Assembly: GCA_031276135.1 (NCBI GenBank)
Contig: JAISNR010000016.1
Coordinates: 1-35,165 of the forward strand
DNA: 35,165 nt
From: Eubacteriales Family XIII. Incertae Sedis bacterium
GTDB lineage: Bacteria; Bacillota; Clostridia; Peptostreptococcales; Anaerovoracaceae
Direction: 5' to 3'
A program made the position numbers and the translations under genes. This document shows, one piece after another, positions 28,801 through 35,165 of this stretch. Under the pieces are notes generated by a model, which ran no database searches, was not told where the DNA came from, and was given only the letters and a program-made list of their open reading frames with translations. The stretch's first letter is position 1, and every line of letters starts with the position of its first letter.

Positions 28801-31800
28801 ACGGGCCGCCATGTTGGGGTGTCGCTACCGTCATCGGCCGTTACCTTCAACCATGCCGTATAAGGAGGAGAGGCTGCGTGAAAGCCGCTTATCGGCTTTA
28901 CGGTCATCGCGCTTTGGGATGCAATCTCAAACGGCAGTGCGTCTGTGGGTGCTCCATCGCTGCCGTATGCTTCCACCAGCTTAAGGTCTTTCACATCGGA
29001 AACATCTCCCAAGGTGATCTCCTGCGCCACCGCCCTGTCCGCGCCGCCCGCCTCTCCGACATCTCCGACGCCGTAGCCCTCATACACGTTGCCGAAGTCC
29101 ACCGAGTCGAACGCGATGATGTGGAATGCTGTGATGTACGAAGGGAAGGCTGTACTCGCAGTAGCCTTGACGCGCACGTAATACATGCCGGGATTGAGCG
29201 AGATCGTTGTGACTCCACTGCCCAGTGGCGCATATGTGTCTCCGTCTGCACTTCTGTATTCATATTCCGCGCCGCCCTGACCGTCGATGTGAATCGCGCC
29301 CGTGTTGACTGAGTTCGTCGGTTGCACGATATCGCCCGTCGGCGCCGCAGGGCGCGCCGGAATCGTCAGCTCCTGCGCCTCGCTGTCGACGCTGGCGCTC
29401 TCTCCCCGCTTGATTATGCGGATTGTAGCGGCCGATTCACCCGCGTTCGGGATAAAGCCCGCGAGAGAGATATGCCCGCTTGCATCCGCCCTGCGCACCG
29501 CGCCGCCGAACGCATGAGGCGCGTTCGGACCGATCGCGGAGATCAGCGGACCGTCCGCGCCCCATACCAACCTGTAATAGCCGCCCGGAACAAGATTATC
29601 CAAGCCCTCATTTTCATAATTTATTTGGGCATTCGGCTTAGCTTCCCGCACCGCCTTATACACAGTAACGTTCCACGTTCCAACGCCCGTCAGCGTATAG
29701 GTGTTGCCGTTCGCCGTCCAACTGTCCTGCAAGGTCAGCGTCGCGGTCGCGCCGTTTGACTGCGGAAAGACATGGACGCGCCACGTTCCGTCGCCGTTGT
29801 CCGCAACGGTGCCGAGCGTCGCGCCGCCGGAGCAACTCAAAATCGCATCCTCGTCAAAGCCCGCAATCGGCACGGCGGCGTTCGCAGGATTTGCGTGCGT
29901 GAATTTGACGATCAGATACTTCGTGTCGCTCTTCCCGGGCAGGCCCGCGTCGGCGGCATGCTCGCCGCTCGGCAACGCGATCTGCGCACTCACCTTGTAG
30001 TTGCGGCTCGCCGCGATCGCGGCGGACACGGCCGCGCTGTGGAAGCGCGCGCCCGCGGCGGCTTTGTACCGCACCTCATACGCGCCCGGCGCGAGGACCG
30101 TGTCACCCCCCCCCACGACATCTGTCCACGAGGCCGCACCCGCGCGCCGGTACTCCATCGAGGGAAGGACGCCGCTGAGCGCGCCGTTTTCGCCCGCGTA
30201 TGCCTCGGCGACGGCCGCGATGCCCGCAGGCGCAGGCCCGCGCGGGGGAATGGCGAGCGTCTGCGGCAGACTGTTCAGGGCCGTGTTCGCGTTCACCCGG
30301 ACGATCTGCAGGTTCGTTCCGAGCTGCGCGTTTTCGATTCCGATGTAGCCCGTACCCGTCGTTTTTTGCAACCCGTTCACGCTGTACAGCCTGCCCTGCT
30401 CAAAACCCGTGAGCTGTTCCTTCTCGTAGTCGATCGCAATCCGCGGCGTCGCCTCGCGCACGGTGAGGCGGACCTCCGCCGTCGCGGTCCTGCCGCCCGT
30501 GTACGCGACGGTGACCGCAGCCGTGTGCGCGCCGACGGGCAGACCCGCGGCCGGCCTCACGGTCCACGTGTCGAGGAAGCCGCCCGCCGCCACGGCGGCG
30601 CCTCCGCCGCCGACGATAAATTTCGACGCGTCCGACGAAACGACGCCCGTGATCGTCGCCGCCGTGTTGCCGCTGCTGCGGATCGCAAGGGGCCGCGCGG
30701 CGGGCTGCGCATCGCCTGAGGATATGACATCGAACGTCACAGCATCGACATTCAGGGTGTATGTCTGCGCGGCCACGTCAACCGTCGCCGCCGCACTCTT
30801 GAAATCCGGCGCCGCCGCCCTGCGGCGCACGTAGTACGTGCCGTTCGCGACGGCGGTTTCGCCTGCGGTGCAGACCGTCCAAGACGCCGCGCCGGCGTTC
30901 GCCGCGTATTCCATATCCGCCGTCGTGCCCGTGATGAAGCCCGGCCTGCTGCCGACGTTCGGCGCGGCCCGGCGCGCGGGGATCGCGAGCGTCTGCGCCG
31001 CGCTCTCAAAGGTCGCCGCCGTACCGGGCCGCACGATCCGCAGCTCCGTGCCGAACCACGCCGCGTCGATGCTCACCCGGCCGCCGACCGCCGTGTGCTC
31101 CGCGCCGTTTATGCGATAGACGGCGCCCGGCGCGAAGCCCGTCAGAGTCTCGTTTGCATAGTCTATCCCGGCGGCCGGCGTCGCTTCGCGCGCGATGGTG
31201 GAGAAGCTGAACGTTTCGGTCTGCGGATTCATCGGATTGCCCGACGTATTCACAAAGCCGCTGACGGTCACGGTGTAGCTCTTGCCGTAATCGACGGCGC
31301 CCGGCGCGAAAGGCAGCGTCAGCTTGCCGTATGACGGATCCCAGCGCCCGTCGTTCGCCGCGACGGGCCCGCCCGCGAACGCTGCGTCCGCGCCCGCGCC
31401 GTCCCGCACCGTCACGCTCCCAGCGGTTGCGGGGTCGATCCTGCTCTTGAACGAAAGCACGAGCTCTCTCGCGTTCTCCGGAAACAGGTCGCGCGCGCCG
31501 TCCGCCGGCGAGGTCAGCGTCGGCCCCGGCGCTATGTCGTAGCGCAGCGTCGCCTCGGTTTCGTTCGAGATGTTGCCCCCGCGGTCGAGGGCGCGCGCGT
31601 ATACGGTGACGGCGCCGCCCAATTCTATGGGCGTCGCGATGATCTTCGAGCCGTCGAGAACAAAACCCGCGCCGTCCGCATAATCGTGCCAAACCGAATC
31701 GTCGCCGATGCGGTATTGATACTTCCTGACGCCGTTCGCGTCCTCCGAGCCGCCGACGGTGAACGCCATGAGCCTTTCCGTCATACCCGGAGCGTTCTGC

Positions 31801-32855
31801 GCGATCACGGGCGGCGACGGCGGCGTGTAATCCACAACGCGATCGCTTTCGCTTTGCCCCGGTATGACGATGTCCGTGCCTTCCTCGTTGAAATCCACCT
31901 CGGGCGCGTACTCGTTGAACACGTAGAACTGGCGGAGCAACACCTCCTGCCACTCGCCGCCGCCGGCGGCGGTGAAGCCGATGTAATACTGATTGCCGAG
32001 GACGGATTCGATGTTGGCTTCTATCGTCGAAACGGGCGATTTCGGCATGACCGGGGAATCGTTCAGATAGAAGCGCATTTCGCTTTCTTTGGAATCGTAG
32101 TCCACCCAGCCGAAAAGATCGTAATCTTTTGCGTTGTTGTACCGCTTGCCCGTATCGACACCCCTCGCATCGACGGGGACAAACAGTTTGCTGCTCGCAT
32201 GGTCCTCGTTGTAATTGATCTCTCCGTTCCGCTCACCGTTTGCGCCGATCGACACGCAGGGCACCTTGTCCGCCGGGTGCGCAAGAACCGCGTTCGGCCG
32301 CGCGCGGTCGGCTTGACTGGGATTGTAGAATGTGTCGTACAAAAACGCGTAGCTGTTTTTGATGCCGCCATAGCCGATCTGCACGCCCGCGCCGCCGAGC
32401 TTGTTCGTATCCCGCGCGACGATGAAGGTCCAGCCGTCGGCCGCGCCCCATCCCTGTCTTGCGCTGAAAGCGCCCATATGAATTTGGAAGCGCGCCGAAA
32501 AGCCCGTTTCCGAATAGATGCGGCGCGAGAGGAACGCGCCCCCGACGCTGTTCACGCCGTTCACGGAGGGCTTTGGCGAAAGGGAAATCGCACCGCTGTC
32601 GAGCACGCCCACGCCGCTCCTGTTCCCGTTGATGAACATCTCCCTGTTCGGATCGAGCAGGCCCTTGGACGTATTCCCCTCGTTGAAGCCACCGGGTCCG
32701 GCGTTGAGGAACACCGTCCGCCCCGGCGCCGGATCGCCGTCCGCCAGCACGGGCGACGGGCTGAGGCCCGGCGGCGCGAAGGGCGTGAGCGCGAACACCA
32801 ACACTGCCGCGAGCGCGGCGGAGAACAGCCTGCATGGGAGCGTATGCGTTTTCAT
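25845..32855 (-). CDS. Giant secreted/S-layer-anchored surface protein: L-type-lectin-like domain, Big_5-like Ig domain, repeated modules, three C-terminal SLH motifs
   Basis: Signal peptide MKTHTLPCRLFSAALAAVLVFALTPFAPPG from ATG 32855 (GGAGGT upstream); lectin-like GVLDSGAISLSP...FLSRRIYSETGFSARFQIHMG...GWGAADGWTFIVARD; SLH: FVDVAEGDWFFEDVAFVYAEGMMTGVSETEFAPQTAVTRGMMVTVLGR and two more. Confidence 0.9.
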   Translation of the reverse strand: MKTHTLPCRLFSAALAAVLVFALTPFAPPGLSPSPVLADGDPAPGRTVFLNAGPGGFNEGNTSKGLLDPNREMFINGNRSGVGVLDSGAISLSPKPSVNGVNSVGGAFLSRRIYSETGFSARFQIHMGAFSARQGWGAADGWTFIVARDTNKLGGAGVQIGYGGIKNSYAFLYDTFYNPSQADRARPNAVLAHPADKVPCVSIGANGERNGEINYNEDHASSKLFVPVDARGVDTGKRYNNAKDYDLFGWVDYDSKESEMRFYLNDSPVMPKSPVSTIEANIESVLGNQYYIGFTAAGGGEWQEVLLRQFYVFNEYAPEVDFNEEGTDIVIPGQSESDRVVDYTPPSPPVIAQNAPGMTERLMAFTVGGSEDANGVRKYQYRIGDDSVWHDYADGAGFVLDGSKIIATPIELGGAVTVYARALDRGGNISNETEATLRYDIAPGPTLTSPADGARDLFPENARELVLSFKSRIDPATAGSVTVRDGAGADAAFAGGPVAANDGRWDPSYGKLTLPFAPGAVDYGKSYTVTVSGFVNTSGNPMNPQTETFSFSTIAREATPAAGIDYANETLTGFAPGAVYRINGAEHTAVGGRVSIDAAWFGTELRIVRPGTAATFESAAQTLAIPARRAAPNVGSRPGFITGTTADMEYAANAGAASWTVCTAGETAVANGTYYVRRRAAAPDFKSAAATVDVAAQTYTLNVDAVTFDVISSGDAQPAARPLAIRSSGNTAATITGVVSSDASKFIVGGGGAAVAAGGFLDTWTVRPAAGLPVGAHTAAVTVAYTGGRTATAEVRLTVREATPRIAIDYEKEQLTGFEQGRLYSVNGLQKTTGTGYIGIENAQLGTNLQIVRVNANTALNSLPQTLAIPPRGPAPAGIAAVAEAYAGENGALSGVLPSMEYRRAGAASWTDVVGGGDTVLAPGAYEVRYKAAAGARFHSAAVSAAIAASRNYKVSAQIALPSGEHAADAGLPGKSDTKYLIVKFTHANPANAAVPIAGFDEDAILSCSGGATLGTVADNGDGTWRVHVFPQSNGATATLTLQDSWTANGNTYTLTGVGTWNVTVYKAVREAKPNAQINYENEGLDNLVPGGYYRLVWGADGPLISAIGPNAPHAFGGAVRRADASGHISLAGFIPNAGESAATIRIIKRGESASVDSEAQELTIPARPAAPTGDIVQPTNSVNTGAIHIDGQGGAEYEYRSADGDTYAPLGSGVTTISLNPGMYYVRVKATASTAFPSYITAFHIIAFDSVDFGNVYEGYGVGDVGEAGGADRAVAQEITLGDVSDVKDLKLVEAYGSDGAPTDALPFEIASQSAMTVKPISGFHAASPPYTAWLKVTADDGSDTPTWRPVSLRVHPKAEITDVVAYADTSGMTNAITVTFEHSVPLTWEKITVNGGAAKAENASDFTNASGGTTYTIPVEPLMSRKTGDRINVAVNLADLGNAYLYQLSQPEAVLATSTMAAVTIPRAIEAGKTFAGASLPGYSTGFIQFTLDHDQNPIDPSAIAGAVSLTGVLAEVDSVVPVTNDWGYTYRVFLRNVTSGDVAVRLFNGSEAKMISEPVRITAGSKAFEQAAYFLNAAGHNYLTLVTDAYQKLPDSDANGAYAASPYTLRTSVASADVAGVYLRPPGREDFAELDPALYAATTETSRPFFLDGVDKFVDSRLQIALHGGWTDVGGAHRIVVVFSDASVAQGIVNVTNITSSHTLRITDGAPVEGRYPAGAIVPIAGRSPAASEAFVGWTQGDADIAQIVLPQGLRGTIVMPDADLSLTAHYVNRRAAPAAAIRYSAESLILPDGAYRFGEGNTVSVTNGAYPIDEAWFGGTVEIRRVDAVSGYPIASVDSLPQYLNIPARPASAPRVTAVGESVQGAKDGRILHAGGATEYSADGYAWIKLTDGFAAGLAPGLYYVRYAATDSAFASVYATVEIAEGAPSSSGGGTGGSGSGSTLPAVTADDGQVTLDYEKNEDGIVIRLPQNKVEEIIDKESGGTASFDLSKVADANAVTFLPKSGLRAIAERDLKIEIRFPRERVTLDREAVLSLVAQAKGDEITVELRERGAEELSPKQAAALPRDAGAFDISVRSGGVLIHDYKGEIVIVMPYAGRLPVQVWYLADDGAKERIPSEYSASDKTVSFRPPHLSVYVLAYGGLPFVDVAEGDWFFEDVAFVYAEGMMTGVSETEFAPQTAVTRGMMVTVLGRHFGADAAGYAAGAFADVAADAYFAPYIAWAAEAGIARGVGGNRFEPDRAITREDLATLLFRYAAFAGATLQSDPAVRLPFGDVADISDWATEAVIWAYAEGLLKGKPGNAFDPRGTATRAETAALLHRFAFALDEGADG

Positions 32856-33073
32856 CTGCGGTTTACCTCCGGCAATCGGGAACAATTTCTCTTTTTGTTT
32901 CTGCCTATACCATACTTATATAATATCACTTTTTCGCGCCTGTTTGTTAAAAAATTCTTTTTATATCCTGCGATTTTTGAACGAAATACTCGGATTCCCA
33001 TTTTTGTCGTTCAACAAATGCTTTCTTTTTGTGTGATTTGCCGGGATTTTCAAATGAATAGCAAGCCTTGCCG

Positions 33074-34150
33074 TCAAACCTCGATATCCAGGATATTTAC
33101 GCCTTTCTCTCCGTCATACGCGTGCTCGATGTTTTTTGCCGAATTTCTCACAAGGATCGCGGGTAAGTCATCCCCCGCCGCCGTCGCGTCTTTGTTCTCG
33201 CCGGGGTATGTGAGCGACAGATGATAGGCGTCGCGGCTTTCGGGAAAGCTGATCATCAGTTCGCATTCCTCGAACGACGGCATGACAATGTTCAGGACCA
33301 ATTCTTCGGCGATGAGGCGGAGCCGGTTTGCCGCTTTGTCGTCAACCGCGTAACGAAAACAGAAATCGTCGATGCCGTTCAGCATGGCGATAAAATCAAA
33401 ATCGCGGGACTTTGCGGAGAAGGCGAATGTTTTGATTTTGAATATAAAGGATCGGGTTTTGGGTTTTTGGGGATTGTCAAAAATCTCTTGCGGCGTTCCG
33501 CTTTCGTAAATTCCGCGTTCGTCCATAAAGAACACGCGATTTGAAATGTTTTTCGCGAATTCCATTTCATGCGTCACAATCAGCATGGTCATTCCGCTTT
33601 TGGCGAGATTGCGAATAACCGCCGTCACTTCGCCGACCATGGTGGGATCCAGCGCGCTGGTGGGTTCGTCAAACAGGATGACGTCGGGATCCATCGCGAG
33701 GCATCTGGCGATGGCCACGCGCTGCTTTTGCCCGCCGGAGAGCTGGTGGGGATAGTGACGCGCCCGCTCGGACAAGCCGACGGTTTTCAAAAGTTCATTC
33801 GCTTTTTCCTCGGCTTCGTTCGCGGATTTTTTCAATAAAGCCGTCCGGCCGACGGTGATGTTTTGTAAAACGTTCATGTTCGCGAACAATCCGAAATTTT
33901 GAAACACCATAACCATTTTCCGGCGCGCCTTGTCGATGTTTCGCTTCGAAAGCTTGCTGTTCTTGAAGTACACGCTTCCCCGCGTGGGCGGATCGAGAAA
34001 ATTGAGCCCCCTGAGGAGCGTGCTCTTCCCCGTGCCGGAAGGGCCGATAATCGAGATCACTTCTCCCTGCTCCACGTCAAAGCTGACGTTTTCGAGGATT
34101 GTGTTATCGCCGTAGCGTTTCGTTACATTTTCGACGGACAATATCTTCAT
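33074..34150 (-). CDS. Polar amino-acid ABC transporter ATP-binding protein with extra C-terminal HATPase-like domain
   Basis: Walker A IIGPSGTGKST, signature HQLSGGQKQRVAIARCLAMDPDVILFDEPTSALDP; ~110 aa extension FAFSAKSRDFDFIAMLNGIDDFCFRY...LRLIAEELVLNIVMPSFEECELMISFPES. ATGA overlap with the upstream permease. Confidence 0.92.
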   Translation of the reverse strand: MKILSVENVTKRYGDNTILENVSFDVEQGEVISIIGPSGTGKSTLLRGLNFLDPPTRGSVYFKNSKLSKRNIDKARRKMVMVFQNFGLFANMNVLQNITVGRTALLKKSANEAEEKANELLKTVGLSERARHYPHQLSGGQKQRVAIARCLAMDPDVILFDEPTSALDPTMVGEVTAVIRNLAKSGMTMLIVTHEMEFAKNISNRVFFMDERGIYESGTPQEIFDNPQKPKTRSFIFKIKTFAFSAKSRDFDFIAMLNGIDDFCFRYAVDDKAANRLRLIAEELVLNIVMPSFEECELMISFPESRDAYHLSLTYPGENKDATAAGDDLPAILVRNSAKNIEHAYDGEKGVNILDIEV

Positions 34151-35165
34151 TTCGCAACCCTCCGAATGATCAGTTTAAATACCCAAACCATGATCGACGT
34201 GATCGCCAGATACACGAGCGCGACGAACAAAATCGGGAAATACGCGTCATATGTGCGGCTTCGGATAATATCCCCCGCCCTCGACAAATCCTGAATGGCG
34301 ATGTATCCCACGATCGCCGTGCCCTTGACCAGTTCCACGAAACCGTTCAGATAGCCCGGCAAGGCCACTTTGATCGCCTGCGGCAGGGTTACGCGTTTGA
34401 ACGCGCCGAAGGCGGTAAAACCGATGCTTCGCGCCGCCTCGATCTGAACGGTGTCCACCGTGTCGATGGCGCCCTTCAGATTGCTGCCGATGCCGGCCCC
34501 TTCCACCAACGAGAATGCCGCAATCGCCACTATGACGGGAGAAACGCCGCTTTTTCCAAAGACGATATAATAGAATACCATCAGCAGCACCACAACCGGC
34601 AGCCCGCGAATGATCGCGTTATAGATGTATACGGGGATTTTGGCCCACTTCGTTTTACGGGTGAGCAACAAACAGATCAAGCAGCCGAGAAGGGTGCCGA
34701 GAAGGAGCGCCGTCACGGATATGGTCAGCGTCACGTTTATGCCGCTTACGATCAGCTTCCAGCGGCTTTCCTTCAAAAGGTTGTTTTGCACCCCGTCTTT
34801 CAGCCATGCAATGAGGCCGGTATTTGCCTCGCCGCTTTCGCTTTTCACAATCAAACAGGCGAAATTGGTCTGAATCGGATCTCCGAACAGCATATTTTCT
34901 TCACGGTCGGGCGTGATTGCCAACAGACACGCGCTCATATCGGCCTTTCCGCTGATGATGTAGGGCCCGACGGCGTCATATCCCATGGTGACGATATTCA
35001 AATCCATGTTCAGATATTCGGCAAAACGCTCGACCATGTCAATGTCAAAACCGTTCACTTTTTCGCCGGCGGAAATATATACCAAAGGCGGATAGTTTCC
35101 CGTATCGCAAACGGTCAGCGTGCCGTTCACGGGTTTCAACGTTTGGTGCGGGATGTCCTCATCCT
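34147..35165 (-). CDS. Amino-acid ABC transporter fused substrate-binding/permease protein (N-terminus beyond window)
   Basis: SBP part GTLTVCDTGNYPPLVYISAGEKVNGFDIDMVERFAEYLNMDLNIV, then GlnP-like TMs and EAA loop EAARSIGFTAFGAFKRVTLPQAIKVALPGYLNGF; frame stays open to the window edge. Confidence 0.9.
   Translation of the reverse strand, partial: DEDIPHQTLKPVNGTLTVCDTGNYPPLVYISAGEKVNGFDIDMVERFAEYLNMDLNIVTMGYDAVGPYIISGKADMSACLLAITPDREENMLFGDPIQTNFACLIVKSESGEANTGLIAWLKDGVQNNLLKESRWKLIVSGINVTLTISVTALLLGTLLGCLICLLLTRKTKWAKIPVYIYNAIIRGLPVVVLLMVFYYIVFGKSGVSPVIVAIAAFSLVEGAGIGSNLKGAIDTVDTVQIEAARSIGFTAFGAFKRVTLPQAIKVALPGYLNGFVELVKGTAIVGYIAIQDLSRAGDIIRSRTYDAYFPILFVALVYLAITSIMVWVFKLIIRRVAK

Noticed and set aside
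25845-32855. CRISPR-like or tandem DNA repeat array in the large surface gene
   Set aside because: Repetition is at protein-domain level with diverged DNA; no regularly spaced identical direct repeats were seen.
31686-33224. 512 aa plus-strand ORF overlapping the surface protein and intergenic region
   Set aside because: Mostly antisense to the lectin-like protein; no signal peptide, start context or domain.

Overview
This 35 kb window looks chromosomal, from a fairly GC-rich Firmicutes/Clostridia-like genome (inferred from T-box, SLH and codon style). No rRNA, tRNA, CRISPR array, transposase or prophage module was seen. From left to right it contains: (i) a partial orphan TrpB2-type tryptophan synthase beta gene behind a T-box leader; (ii) a methyl-accepting chemotaxis protein; (iii) a giant MMPL/RND exporter with a large repetitive insert, divergent from a TetR-type regulator; (iv) an asparaginase-family gene; (v) a compact divergent locus of two BrxC/BrxD-like P-loop ATPases, a ~261 aa unknown coiled-coil-like protein and an XPB-like SF2 helicase; (vi) a housekeeping block (YebC, RlmD-like methyltransferase, thioesterase, HDOD protein); (vii) a catabolic island with an ene-reductase, two SDRs, a Zn-dehydrogenase, an AHL/butyrolactone-lactonase-like MBL protein and an Fe-ADH around a symmetric bidirectional promoter; (viii) a 2.3 kaa lectin-like/SLH surface protein; (ix) an amino-acid ABC transporter with a fused substrate-binding/permease protein and an ATPase carrying an extra C-terminal domain. 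The best candidate for an under-described system is the ATPase-ATPase-unknown/helicase locus (9560-14461), which resembles BREX/Ter-associated parts without the methyltransferase, PglZ or nuclease. All family assignments come from motif recognition by eye; no database search was run.
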